From positions 930,001 to 994,000 of the forward strand of contig NZ_JAYXHS010000001.1 in NCBI RefSeq assembly GCF_036017035.1: DNA of 64,000 nt, in the 5' to 3' direction. Positions 1 to 8,691 of this stretch are shown here, one piece after another. The notes beneath the pieces are model-generated. The model was not told the origin of the DNA, ran no database searches, and saw only the letters and a list, made by a program, of their open reading frames with translations. The position numbers and the translations under genes are program-made. This DNA comes from Viridibacterium silvisoli (GTDB lineage Bacteria; Pseudomonadota; Gammaproteobacteria; Burkholderiales; Rhodocyclaceae). Positions within the stretch are counted from its first letter, which is position 1; the number at the start of each line of letters is the position of its first letter.

Positions 1-576
1 GGTTGATACGCTCTGCACGACATTGAGCACGGCACCGTCGACGACAGTGACGCTATCGCTGTTCTCGGCATGGCTGCCCATGCTGCCCGTGGCGCGCAGG
101 ACCAGCCTGGCCACACCGGTATTCACCGCAGGCGTGGTACCGCTGATCAACAGATCAGCCGCCTCTTCGGGTGCCAGGCTGATGCTCGCGATCGCAGGCT
201 CACCTGCGTCGGCCTGGCCATTGCTGTTGAGGTCACGTATCACCTGCAGGCCGCCGAGATCGAAGTCATCGCCCGCCTGATTGCTCACCGACAGGCTGAA
301 GGTGTTCTGCGCATTGCCGCTGTTGCGCAGGCGGTGCGGGAGGCTGACAGCAAAGCCAGGCGGCCGGAAGATGCTCTGGTTGCTGGTCAGGGCGACGCCC
401 TCCACCGGTTGAACGATGACAGTGACGACATTCGATTGCAGGACCTTCGCCGTGCCGGTTGCATCATCGATGTAACGCAGGGTCGCCTGACTATCAATGC
501 GCGTACCGGCCGGCAGTGCTGCGTTCGCAACCTGCACCCCCAGCAACAGCGCGAGTGTGCCGATGATGTGAAGCAT
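1..576 (-). CDS. Secreted DUF11-type repeat protein, N-terminal part (runs off the left edge)
   Basis: Reading the minus strand from an ATG at 576 gives a Sec signal peptide (MLHIIGTLALLLGVQVANA) followed by an extracellular beta-rich sequence. It has the same pattern as the next gene: a short domain ending in SNVVTVIVQPVEGVALTS, then a repeat with the N-G/S-N-A phrase and a DLNSNGQADAGEP loop typical of DUF11/conserved-repeat proteins. No stop is met before the window edge, so at least 192 residues are present and the C terminus is missing. It is the third gene of a three-gene set on this strand, 135 bases downstream of the second. Role unknown; a surface or exported structural protein is likely. 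The start is the first ATG that leaves a proper signal peptide. Confidence 0.75.
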   Translation of the reverse strand, partial: MLHIIGTLALLLGVQVANAALPAGTRIDSQATLRYIDDATGTAKVLQSNVVTVIVQPVEGVALTSNQSIFRPPGFAVSLPHRLRNSGNAQNTFSLSVSNQAGDDFDLGGLQVIRDLNSNGQADAGEPAIASISLAPEEAADLLISGTTPAVNTGVARLVLRATGSMGSHAENSDSVTVVDGAVLNVVQSVST

Positions 577-711
577 GCAGCGACTCAGCCGGGCCCCGGC
601 CGCACGGTCGAATATATACCGTTGACATATTTTGCGGAAAGACCGGGCCTCGTCGTCGTTGGCAATCATCAGGGCCGGGCCGATGCGGGCGGTCAGCTAT
701 CCGCCGCGACA

Positions 712-3345
712 TCACGGATTGATGCGTACGCCGAAACTCACCACGACGACCTGGCCCGGTGTCATGGTGCCCACCGTGGCCTGTATGGTGCCCGCCGTGC
801 CGCCTGAGGGGGCACTGATGCTGCCTTGACTCGTCGCCGCTGCAATCGTCGCGTGATACGTCGTATTCGCAGGCGTTGCGTCGCTGACGATGACACCCGT
901 TACGTCTGCAACGCCGGCATTGGTCGCCGTGATCTGGTAGCGGATGCAGGCACCGGGCAGCGCACCGGTGGTGATGTTGACGTTGCTGAAGGCCGTATCT
1001 GCCGTACCGTCGCAGGCCGCATCCAGCGCCTGCAGCTTGTCCAGACGCAGCTGCCCTGGAATGACTGCAGTACTGTCCGTCGCGCTGACGGCACTGGGCG
1101 GGCTCACTCCGCTGATCGTGCCGCTCACGGTGGCAACCAGGGTGGCCGTATCGACGGTCCCCGGCGTGGCACTTGCCGCGGCCAGTACCTTCACGAAAAC
1201 GACCGCGCTCTCACCGGGATCGAGACCAGCCGCAGTGCTCGCGCCGCCCGTGCCCCCGGTGAAGTCGGCAGTGCTGGTCACGATCGGATCGCTCGCGTCC
1301 AGCGCACCGTTGTTGTTCTTGTCCCAGTAGATAGTGGCGGCAAAGCCTGGCGCGGTATTGCTGACGGCGAAGGAGACCTGGCCGGTCGTGCCATTGCCCT
1401 CGACAACATTGCCGCTATTGGTGAGGGTGTGGCGGTAGACCACGCTCCCGCCCGGATAGGCCTGCCCGCTGTTGTTCGGCGTCAGCGTAATGCCGCGCAG
1501 GCCGGAGATGATGACTGCATTGTGCACAGTGTCCGCCGCCCCCGAGACGGGCGAGAGGGCGCGGAAGTACAGATCGGTGGTCGACGCCGAACTGCCGACA
1601 GGCACGGTCACATCGGCATAGACAAGCGCGTTGCCCCCCGCGTTGACGACACCGGAATTGGTAATCACCGCGCCATTGAGGTCGCGGAACACCACGCTCC
1701 AGCCCGTCGGCAACGTGACCGACGCGAAGCTGCTGCTCGTGCTGGCCTGAAGGTTGAAGGTATCGGCCGTCGTGCTGCCGTTGGAGGCGTAAAGGGTGAA
1801 GCGCGTCGTCGCGCCCGGCACGACCGTGTTCGTTGCGACGGCCGTGACCTCAGGGCCGGCCCCGACACCCAGCGCACCCACACCGGAGGGCGCATTGTTG
1901 GTGATGTCCACCGTGTTTGCCGATATGGCGGTCAGGATGTCATTGCCCGACGCAGTTTTCGTCGGATCAAGTCTCGAGGTGGCGATCTTCGGGATGCTGA
2001 ACGGGCCGACGCCGCTGACACCCGCCGGCAAGATGGCCTTCAGCACGACCGTGACGCTCGTTCCAGCGGCCAGCGGCCCCGTGTCGGGAATGCCATTGCC
2101 ATTGCTGTCGACCAACGGCGTGACACCATCGGCGCGATACAACACGAATGTAGTGCCTGTCGGGAAAGTGCTGGTGCCCAGCGTGATGTCGAAGCTATCC
2201 GAGCCGTTGCCGGTGTTGGTGACCAGATTCGAGAAACTGACCGTGCTGCCTTGCGTCGCCGACGCCACCGTTGCGCCAGTCACGGAGACCGCACCTACCG
2301 AGGTCACGACGAACTGGACGGCATTGGTCGACGCAGCCGGAATGACGCCCGCGCCATCGTTGTAACTGAACTGTGCCGTGTTCAAGGTGGCCGGATTCGC
2401 GCCGGGCGCCAATCCACCATTGATGTTGACCTGAAAGCTCAGGGTACCGGACGCACCGGCGGGTACGGACGCAATCACTGCGGTAACCCGTGTCGCCAGC
2501 GTGATCGCGTAGTCGTACACGATGCCGCTCTGATTGTCGGCGCTGTTGGCATCCGTCAATACGGTAGCGCCCGAACCACTCCAGCGGCCCGATCCACCCA
2601 CGTAAGTCATGCCGGACGGAATCACGTCGGTCAGCGTGAGGTTGGTCGCCGTGGAGTTACCGGTGTTGGTATAGGTCAGCGTGAACGTGCGCGGCCCGCT
2701 GCCGGCCAGACCGGCCGCAAGATCGATGGACTTGGTGACGTTGATGACGGCGTTGCCCGAAACCGTTGTCGTGTCCGTATTGCTTGCCGTCACCGCCGGG
2801 GTCAGCGCACTTGCCGCCGTCACCACGAGGCTGTTGGTATTGCCTGCCACGGCAGTGGGCGGGACCACGCCGACAACCACAAAGTTGAATGTGCCACCCG
2901 GCGCGATGCTGCCGGTGCTGGTGATGGGTGTAGTGCTATCCGGAACACCATCGCCGTTGACGTCGGCATAGATCGTGACAGTCAGGAAACTGAACGTGCC
3001 GCTGTTCGATGTCGACAAGTTGAAGCTGTCATTGCCATTACCCGTGTTCGTGACGGTATGGGGATAGGTCACGAGCCCACCCAATGACACCTGCTTGGCG
3101 CCATTGGAGCCGAGCGTCAGGCTGGCCACCTGCTGCACGATGGTGACCACGCTATTACTGGTGACCGTGCGCACGGTCGCCGAACTGTCCGAGTAGGTTG
3201 CAGATGCCTGGTTACCGATGCTGGTGCCGGCTACCGGCGCCGCATCGGCAAACGGCAGCGCCATCAGGCACAGGGCGAGCACAAGGAGTATGGCGCACAA
3301 GCGCCTCACGCCAGACCGTCTGGAAGAATCAACGCGTTGCCACAT
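712..3345 (-). CDS. Large secreted DUF11 repeat protein
   Basis: 877 residues. The start at 3345 (MWQRVDSSRR) has a GGAAGG ribosome site 9 bases upstream and is followed by a signal peptide (hydrophobic stretch LCAILLVLALCLMALPFADA). The mature part is a string of immunoglobulin-like repeats with recurring phrases: NTGNGNDSF, TNTGNSTATNLTLTDVIPSG, LVTNTGNGSDSF, SNSGNVVEGNGT, ATNAGVADVTGVIVSDATP. These are hallmarks of the DUF11/conserved-repeat family of surface proteins. Asp-rich loops (DVNGDGVPD, DSNGNGIPD, DKNNNGALDASD) resemble calcium-binding sites. The gene overlaps the end of the upstream gene by 17 bases, so the two are probably translationally coupled. No C-terminal anchor is visible. 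The exact role is unknown; adhesion or cell-envelope structure is inference. Confidence 0.85.
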   Translation of the reverse strand: MWQRVDSSRRSGVRRLCAILLVLALCLMALPFADAAPVAGTSIGNQASATYSDSSATVRTVTSNSVVTIVQQVASLTLGSNGAKQVSLGGLVTYPHTVTNTGNGNDSFNLSTSNSGTFSFLTVTIYADVNGDGVPDSTTPITSTGSIAPGGTFNFVVVGVVPPTAVAGNTNSLVVTAASALTPAVTASNTDTTTVSGNAVINVTKSIDLAAGLAGSGPRTFTLTYTNTGNSTATNLTLTDVIPSGMTYVGGSGRWSGSGATVLTDANSADNQSGIVYDYAITLATRVTAVIASVPAGASGTLSFQVNINGGLAPGANPATLNTAQFSYNDGAGVIPAASTNAVQFVVTSVGAVSVTGATVASATQGSTVSFSNLVTNTGNGSDSFDITLGTSTFPTGTTFVLYRADGVTPLVDSNGNGIPDTGPLAAGTSVTVVLKAILPAGVSGVGPFSIPKIATSRLDPTKTASGNDILTAISANTVDITNNAPSGVGALGVGAGPEVTAVATNTVVPGATTRFTLYASNGSTTADTFNLQASTSSSFASVTLPTGWSVVFRDLNGAVITNSGVVNAGGNALVYADVTVPVGSSASTTDLYFRALSPVSGAADTVHNAVIISGLRGITLTPNNSGQAYPGGSVVYRHTLTNSGNVVEGNGTTGQVSFAVSNTAPGFAATIYWDKNNNGALDASDPIVTSTADFTGGTGGASTAAGLDPGESAVVFVKVLAAASATPGTVDTATLVATVSGTISGVSPPSAVSATDSTAVIPGQLRLDKLQALDAACDGTADTAFSNVNITTGALPGACIRYQITATNAGVADVTGVIVSDATPANTTYHATIAAATSQGSISAPSGGTAGTIQATVGTMTPGQVVVVSFGVRINP

Positions 3346-3880
3346 TGCCGCCCGCCTTCCTGCCCGCGTCACTGGCGGCGGGCCCCGATCCGGCACTCTC
3401 AAGCGTGGCGATGCGGACGCGCGTAGTCACGGTCATGCTGGCACCGGCAGCGAGATCGCCGAGTTTCCAGCGCAGGGCCCGGTATTCGGAAAGCGGAACG
3501 ATCTGGGTCTGACGTTGCCCGTCCTGCCCGATCACGATGCGCTTCAGCGGCATGGCCTCGAAGCGGTTGCCATCTGAGCTGGCCAAGGGATTGCGCGGCG
3601 AGGCGGAATCAGCGAGATACGCCGTGTTGCCGGCAGGAATAGGCAGCGTCGCTTCGACATTGCGCGCCAGCGTCTTGCCGTTATTTTTGTACACGGCGCG
3701 GTACTCCAGCGTGTCTCCCGGCAGAACAGCTTCGGCTGGCGTGAGGACTTCTCTGCCTCCTCCAGCCGCGACACTTACCTTGAAAGCATCAAGCTGCACG
3801 CTGATGCCACCTTGCTGGGCAGATACGTATGCCCATGGCAACAGCAGGGCCCCCGCCAGAATCCAGGCTATTTTATTCAC
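3329..3880 (-). CDS. Small secreted DUF11-related protein
   Basis: 183 residues from a GTG start at 3880, chosen because AGGAGG lies 6 bases upstream and the frame opens directly into a signal peptide (VNKIAWILAGALLLPWAYVSA). An upstream ATG at 4015 would place a non-signal-like leader in front. One repeat-like domain is visible: a GDTLEYRAVYKNNGKTLARN segment followed by LPIPAGNTAYL, as in DUF11 proteins. The C terminus is Ala/Gly-rich (SAGSGPAASDAGRKAGG). It is the first gene of the apparent three-gene operon and its stop overlaps the next start. Similar short exported proteins often precede large DUF11 proteins; function unknown. Confidence 0.75.
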   Translation of the reverse strand: MNKIAWILAGALLLPWAYVSAQQGGISVQLDAFKVSVAAGGGREVLTPAEAVLPGDTLEYRAVYKNNGKTLARNVEATLPIPAGNTAYLADSASPRNPLASSDGNRFEAMPLKRIVIGQDGQRQTQIVPLSEYRALRWKLGDLAAGASMTVTTRVRIATLESAGSGPAASDAGRKAGGNVATR

Positions 3881-4026
3881 CACTTGCCTCCTGATCAGCA
3901 AATGCAAAGGGCATTCACCAGATGTTCTTGCAGACAGGCACCGGATATGGTGAGGACGCCCGAACCGGGCAGAACCGCATATCGCACCCCAAGCATGCCA
4001 AAGGTATATATCCATTGTGCATCTTG

Positions 4027-4055
4027 AGAATAGAATGCCGTTCGTCAGATAACAA
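4027..4055 (-). promoter_or_regulatory. Candidate sigma-70 promoter of the DUF11 operon
   Basis: On the minus strand TTGTTA (4055-4050) and TATTCT (4032-4027) are separated by 17 bases, upstream of the GTG at 3880. A leader of about 140 bases would result. The rest of the 456-base gap 3881-4336 holds the terminator at 4289-4318 and no convincing gene. Confidence 0.5.
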
Positions 4056-4288
4056 CTTTCCTTGTGTTGTGTTTTTCAGTCAGAAAGTCAGGCATGTTCG
4101 TTGCTAAATACTGGGTTCGCTGACGGCGCCGCAAAACAGCATGTCATATCGTTCAATAGCGCGGCGTTTACCCTGCATATATCAAGATGACATTTCCTCA
4201 CGCGAAAATATTTCGCGCCATCAGTCGGGGGAGTCTGGCCCGCTGGGTGTAGGGGTCGATCGCAGGACCGGTTTGTGTTTCACCAAAG

Positions 4289-4318
4289 AAAACGGGGCAG
4301 CCCTGGCTGCCCCGTTTT
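4289..4318 (-). terminator. Rho-independent terminator downstream of the binding-protein gene
   Basis: Perfect stem ACGGGGCAGCC / GGCTGCCCCGT with A and T runs on both sides, so it can work in either direction. It lies 18 bases past the stop of the 4337-6310 gene. Confidence 0.85.
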
Positions 4319-4336
4319 ACTGCAATGCTTCCCTGA

Positions 4337-6310
4337 TTACTTGAAGTAGTACTGTTGCACGAGCGTCGGGCCCGGCGAAGGGTAAGTCCATCCCCACACC
4401 ATCTTCTCGTACACGTTCATGAGCTTGGCATTGTGGATGCCGGTCTGTGTGGGTGGCTTCACCGTACCGAGGACTTCGAGCTCATCGGCAGAGATGGCGA
4501 GGATCTGCTTGAACAGCGCATCGGCCTCCTTGTCGTTCTTCGCGTTCTTCCAGTCGTCATACAGCGCCAGTCGCTTCTTCATGCTGGCAGGAGGCTCCTC
4601 ACCGGCCTTGCCACCCGTCTCGTACCACTTCACCCATAGCAGGCTCTGACGCGACTCTTGCGGGTGCACCGCGACGTAGCCACGTGGGTTCTGCGTCGGG
4701 TCGAAGCCGCCAGCCAGACTGTCCACACTCAGGTCGTAGTCATTGCCGTTGGCGCGATCGTAGTAGAGCGTGCGTTCGGAAGCCTGGATCTGCAGGTCCA
4801 GACCGATCTTCTGGTATTGCTTGCGCAGCAGTTCCAGCATGTCGACCTGGTAGCTGGTCGCCAGACTGACGATGACGCCCATCGAGATGCGACCGCCATT
4901 CTTGTACTGACGATAGCCCTCGGCGTCACGCGTGGTCAGGCCCATCTTGTCGAGCAGCTCGTTGGCCGCCTTGGGGTCGTGCTGGATGTACTGCTTGGCC
5001 AGCTTCTCGTTGTAGAACTTGTTTTCGGGCGCCGGTCCAATCTGCCAGGGCTCGCCCTTGCCAAGGAAGATGATGTCGTTGATTTCCTTGCGGTCCATGC
5101 CGAGCGACAGCGCAACGCGGAAATCCTTGGTGCGGAACAGTTCGCGCAGCTTGGCGTTCTTGGTGCTCTGGTTGATGAACACGGCGATCGCAGTGGCATT
5201 GATGTCCGGCAGATACATCACCTTGTAACCGCCCTTGCCCGCTCCGTCAGCCAGCACGGGGCGATTCTGGATGTTCGAGATATGACGGATCTGCATGTCC
5301 AGCTGGCCGTTGAGTGCTGCCAGCACGATGGTCTCGATTTCCGAAATGATGGCGAACTGGATCTTGTCGATGTAAGGCAGCTGGTTGCCTGCCGTGTCGA
5401 CCTGCCAGAAGTAGGGATTGCGAGTCATCGTGACGCGGCTGGCGCTGCCGGTATAGGGCTCCGTGATCACCCACGGATCCATCACCGGCTTCTCCGGATT
5501 GCTCCAGCGACTGGCCACTTCGATATCACCGCACTTCAGGCGCATCAATGCGCCCCAGTCGGCCTGACGCGTCGCCTTCAGCTCGTCGTCGATCTTCGGG
5601 TTGTACTTGGGATGGAACTTGCCGCAGTAGTGCTTGGGATACATCACCGGATGCTGACCCAGCGGTGTCGCCAGTTCTTCGATGAAGGTGCGATAAGGAC
5701 CGCTGAATTTGATCTTGAAATGCGTGTCGTCGATCTTCTCGAACTCCATCAGCTTGCCATCGCTCGTATAGCGTCCGGGCGGCGCCGAGAAGAACTGTTT
5801 GTTGCCGAGCAGATCATTGATGGAGAAGCCGACGTCATCGGCACTGAAAGGCGCCCCGTCGGACCAGCGCAGGCCCTTGCGCAATGTGAAGGAGTATTCC
5901 TTGGCGTCCGGGCTGAGCGTCCAGCTCTCGGCAAGATTGGGGATGACGGCCGAGAACTCCTTGTTCCAGCGCACCAGGCCTTGCGGGCTGATCATGCGCA
6001 GGATTGCGTTGCCATCACCGTTACCGCGCAGCGCGGAGCGCAGCACGCCACCATATTTGCCGATGCTCTCCGGCTTGATGACTTCGGGCTTCTCGGGCAG
6101 GCGCTTGTCGACAGCCGGCAGCTTGCCTTCCTTCACTTGTTGCGCAAGTGCGGGGGCTTCGCGAAAGACGGCCATCGCTGCGCTGGAAGCCAGTGCGGTC
6201 GATGCCATACAGGCCAACAACAGGACACCGCGAATTCCCCCCACGGACGGCCTGCGTAGCAGCTTGCCGTCTGTCGGCCCGGCCATGGGGCCGCTCTCCT
6301 CAAAACGCAT
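4337..6310 (-). CDS. ABC transporter substrate-binding protein, family 5 (peptide/oligosaccharide type)
   Basis: 657 residues. The start at 6310 (MRFEESGPMAG) has GAGGAGA 5 bases upstream. A signal peptide (GVLLLACMASTALASSAAMA) is followed by the full-length SBP_bac_5 fold: IGKYGGVLRSALRG, then WTLSPDAKEYSFTLRKGLRWSDGAPFSADDV, a core family signature. Near the C terminus come DLSVDSLAGGFDPTQN and LVQQYYFK. This family binds peptides, opines or plant oligosaccharides in the periplasm and hands them to an inner-membrane permease. No permease or ATPase gene is nearby, so it is an orphan or works with a transporter elsewhere. It is divergent from three pectin-type hydrolases, so a pectin or rhamnogalacturonan oligosaccharide ligand is possible (inference from context only). 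Confidence 0.88.
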   Translation of the reverse strand: MRFEESGPMAGPTDGKLLRRPSVGGIRGVLLLACMASTALASSAAMAVFREAPALAQQVKEGKLPAVDKRLPEKPEVIKPESIGKYGGVLRSALRGNGDGNAILRMISPQGLVRWNKEFSAVIPNLAESWTLSPDAKEYSFTLRKGLRWSDGAPFSADDVGFSINDLLGNKQFFSAPPGRYTSDGKLMEFEKIDDTHFKIKFSGPYRTFIEELATPLGQHPVMYPKHYCGKFHPKYNPKIDDELKATRQADWGALMRLKCGDIEVASRWSNPEKPVMDPWVITEPYTGSASRVTMTRNPYFWQVDTAGNQLPYIDKIQFAIISEIETIVLAALNGQLDMQIRHISNIQNRPVLADGAGKGGYKVMYLPDINATAIAVFINQSTKNAKLRELFRTKDFRVALSLGMDRKEINDIIFLGKGEPWQIGPAPENKFYNEKLAKQYIQHDPKAANELLDKMGLTTRDAEGYRQYKNGGRISMGVIVSLATSYQVDMLELLRKQYQKIGLDLQIQASERTLYYDRANGNDYDLSVDSLAGGFDPTQNPRGYVAVHPQESRQSLLWVKWYETGGKAGEEPPASMKKRLALYDDWKNAKNDKEADALFKQILAISADELEVLGTVKPPTQTGIHNAKLMNVYEKMVWGWTYPSPGPTLVQQYYFK

Positions 6311-6360
6311 GTCGATCTCCTCGTATCTCTCTTGGTTGTAAGGCAACAATTTGGCCGCAC

Positions 6361-6389
6361 AGGTTAATTAGGGTTAGTTGTCCGGTCAA
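6361..6389 (-). promoter_or_regulatory. Candidate promoter of the substrate-binding protein gene
   Basis: On the minus strand TTGACC (6389-6384) and TAACCT (6366-6361) are spaced by 17 bases, about 50 bases before the start at 6310. The -10 match is moderate. Confidence 0.4.
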
Positions 6390-6443
6390 TTGCGACTTTG
6401 CCTGACATATATGGCGACAAGCAAGACACGGGAAGAATCATTT

Positions 6444-6469
6444 GTGCTGCACTGCGAAATGTGCAGCAC
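6444..6469 (+). promoter_or_regulatory. Perfect inverted repeat in the divergent intergenic region
   Basis: GTGCTGCAC and GTGCAGCAC (9-base arms) surround an 8-base centre. The position between the binding-protein promoter and the first hydrolase promoter suggests an operator for a shared regulator; no regulator gene is adjacent. Confidence 0.4.
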
Positions 6470-6545
6470 GTCACGAAGTGCGCGCGAAGTATGGATCTGG
6501 CATCAGTTCAAGGGGGATGAACGGCCTATTCTCCGACGTGCGGCA

Positions 6546-6574
6546 TTGTCTGCTCTGGTTGCGACAGCTAGCCT
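6546..6574 (+). promoter_or_regulatory. Candidate promoter of the first GH88/105 gene
   Basis: TTGTCT-17-TAGCCT is preceded by GTGCGGCA. The same phrase (CGTGCGGC or CACGCGGC directly before TTG) precedes the promoters of the two following paralogues at 8462 and 10289, which supports this as the matching promoter. The leader to 6824 is about 240 bases. Confidence 0.4.
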
Positions 6575-6597
6575 GAGTCAGGATCACAAAACATAAC

Positions 6598-6616
6598 TGG
6601 CACTCACGAAGTGCCA
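6598..6616 (+). promoter_or_regulatory. Leader hairpin or operator before the first GH88/105 gene
   Basis: TGGCACT and AGTGCCA flank a 5-base loop, a perfect 7-base inverted repeat just downstream of the candidate start of transcription. It could be an operator or an mRNA hairpin. Confidence 0.35.
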
Positions 6617-6823
6617 TGTCATTCGGTCCAGAGCAATGTCCGGGCTCTCGGAGGGGGAAATCTTTTAGTGAGATGTGCGGCCAGGTCGGGCCAGCGTTTA
6701 AGCATGTGCATCGCCAGCGTTTCCTGCGCAAAGCAGACAAATGCCGGGGTCACCGTGACGTACTGACGACCTTGCCGTTTTGTTGTTGTGAACCTGGAAG
6801 CAATAACTAGAAAGGTACAAACC

Positions 6824-8302
6824 ATGAACATGTGCATCCCTGCACTGAAAAAGCTATTGCCGACGCTCGTCGGCTTGAGCCTCGCTGTCGCCGCATCGGC
6901 CGTCAGCGCGCACGACGATGGCCGCCACGGGTTTGGTCACAAACCGGTAAAAGTGGGTGTCAGCGTTGCCGACTACATCATGACCACCTGGCCTAACGTT
7001 GACGACACAACCCTCGGCGTCAATAGCTTCAGCCTCAACTACGCAACCGTGCCTGCAACGGCTGCACCAAAGTTCTTCGAATACACCAATGGCGTGCCGA
7101 TGTGGGGCATCTGGAAGATCTATCGCCAGACCGGCGACAAGAAGTACTTCGACTACGTCAAGAAGTGGATGGATGCGTTGATCGATGCCAATGGCAACAT
7201 CAACTACACCTCCAACGGCTCGCCGACCGCACTGCGCGATCCGACGATCCAGGACACGATGCAACCGGCAATGATCCTGCTGAGCCTGTACCAGGAAACC
7301 AAGGATCAGCGTTACCTGACCGCGGCATCCAAGGTCCGCGCGTCGATGAACGCGATCAAGAAGAACCCGCAAGGCGCTTTCTGGCACAAGCCGACCTACC
7401 CGAACCAGCAATGGCTTGACGGTATCTACATGTCGGAGCCCTTCCTCGCGAAGTACGGCAAGCTCTACGCCGATGCAGCCATCCCCGGCGATTCGGTCAC
7501 GGCTTTCAATACCGTCACCACGCAGATCAAGCTGGCTGACCAGTTCACCTTCAACCCGACCAAGAACCTCTACTACCACGCCTGGAACGGCCAGGTAGAT
7601 GGTGTCTGGGCCGGCCTGAAGACGCCACCGGCAATCGGCCAGGTTACGACTTCGGTGCTGTGGAGCCGCTCGATCGCCTGGTATTACCTCGGCGTGATCG
7701 ACGTACTCGACTCGCTGCCGCAGAAGCATCCTGATCGCAAGCAACTCGAGCGCATCGTGAAGAACATCTCGCAAGCGCTGGCCAAGTACCAGGATCGCAA
7801 GACGGGTCTGTGGAACCAGGTCATCGACGTGACCAACGACAAGCTGCCAGCCAACGGCGGCTACGCGAACGAGTCGATCGCAGCCCTGCCGAACTGGAAC
7901 GAAACCTCGGCCAGCGCCCTGTTCGTCTATGGTCTGTCCAAGTCGGTACGCAAAGGCTACATCTCGCCGCTCTATGAAATCACGGCGCATCTGGGCTGGA
8001 AGGGCGTAAAGACGCAAGTCGAGATCGCCGGCTCTTCGGTCAAGGTGCATGGCACCGTGGTCGGCATGAGCGTGGGCGGCACGTACAACTCGTACGTGAA
8101 TGCCGACTTCCGTTCAGATCTGTCGACGGGTGCTTTGCCTGCACCAGCAGGTTGCACGCAAGTCGCTTACGTGTCGCCACCGGCAAACTGCAAGTACCTC
8201 TATGTGCGCGACAACGTACCGCAAGGTCTGGGTGCCGTGCTGCTGGCAGCCAGCGAAATGGAAGACGAACCAGGTCTGCACTTCGGTCGCGACAAGCACT
8301 AA
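6824..8302 (+). CDS. Secreted glycoside hydrolase family 88/105 (unsaturated glucuronyl/rhamnogalacturonyl hydrolase), copy 1
   Basis: 492 residues. Enzymes of this family remove the 4,5-unsaturated uronic acid left at the end of oligosaccharides by pectin or polysaccharide lyases. A signal peptide (LPTLVGLSLAVAASAVSAHD) indicates export. Family features are visible: YTNGVPMWGIWKIYRQTG early, RDPTIQDTMQPAMI, WLDGIYMSEPFLAKYG (the Asp of this motif is the expected catalytic residue), WSRSIAWYYLGVIDVLD, and the C-terminal block VGMSVGGTYNSYVN...GLGAVLLAASEME. The start at 6824 (MNMCIPALKK) matches the start context of the two paralogues (AGAAAGGT-N6-ATG). A charged tail (DEPGLHFGRDKH) is unique to this copy. 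It has its own terminator. Substrate specificity cannot be read from sequence alone. Confidence 0.85.
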   Translation: MNMCIPALKKLLPTLVGLSLAVAASAVSAHDDGRHGFGHKPVKVGVSVADYIMTTWPNVDDTTLGVNSFSLNYATVPATAAPKFFEYTNGVPMWGIWKIYRQTGDKKYFDYVKKWMDALIDANGNINYTSNGSPTALRDPTIQDTMQPAMILLSLYQETKDQRYLTAASKVRASMNAIKKNPQGAFWHKPTYPNQQWLDGIYMSEPFLAKYGKLYADAAIPGDSVTAFNTVTTQIKLADQFTFNPTKNLYYHAWNGQVDGVWAGLKTPPAIGQVTTSVLWSRSIAWYYLGVIDVLDSLPQKHPDRKQLERIVKNISQALAKYQDRKTGLWNQVIDVTNDKLPANGGYANESIAALPNWNETSASALFVYGLSKSVRKGYISPLYEITAHLGWKGVKTQVEIAGSSVKVHGTVVGMSVGGTYNSYVNADFRSDLSTGALPAPAGCTQVAYVSPPANCKYLYVRDNVPQGLGAVLLAASEMEDEPGLHFGRDKH

Positions 8303-8318
8303 GCAACTCGCAGTCTGG

Positions 8319-8348
8319 AAAAGCCCACGGCGTGCCGTGGGCTTTTTT
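8319..8348 (+). terminator. Rho-independent terminator after GH88/105 copy 1
   Basis: Stem AAAGCCCACGG / CCGTGGGCTTT closed by a short loop and followed by a T run, 16 bases after the stop. Confidence 0.9.
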
Positions 8349-8461
8349 CATTTCCAGGCCGCCACACAGCATGGCGTCATTACGGAAACACCTGCCCTGG
8401 CGGGCAAGCGGAGATATCTGTGTCATAAATGCCAACTTCCGGGCATCCCGGACGTGCGGCG

Positions 8462-8519
8462 TTGACAGCGGGTCAACCCGGACGATAGTGTCCGTTTCAG
8501 CAACACAATTTTGCAATTG
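8462..8519 (+). promoter_or_regulatory. Promoter and shared leader box of GH88/105 copy 2
   Basis: TTGACA (8462-8467), 18 bases, TAGTGT (8486-8491), then CAACACAATTTTGCAATTG (8501-8519). The same -35, spacing, -10 and 19-base box recur before copy 3 (10289-10345). Inside the box CAATT and AATTG form an inverted repeat around TTGC, a plausible operator. The 389-base gap 8303-8691 otherwise holds only the terminator of copy 1. Confidence 0.65.
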
Positions 8520-8691
8520 AACAGATATAGCCACGTCGAGTGGCTTTTTTGATGTCTGCTTGCGCGGGATTGTTTGCAGGGAGAGTGGACGACGAACGTT
8601 GATCAGCATGGGTGCGCAAGCGCCAGGGAGGCTGATCGGCCGCAACCGTTGCTGCACTAGAAACGCAATACCTGATCAGAAAGGTAAGACC

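Noticed and set aside
826..3087. Long forward open frame of 753 residues across the DUF11 gene
   Set aside because: Arg-rich with no domain, opposite to a gene with signal peptide and repeats; a shadow of the high-G+C minus-strand gene.
4141..4344. 67-residue forward frame
   Set aside because: It covers the terminator hairpin at 4289-4318 and has no ribosome site.
6598..6616. Sigma-54 promoter (TGGCAC...)
   Set aside because: TGGCAC is present but the required TTGC/TTGCA at the -12 position is not; the match comes from an inverted repeat.
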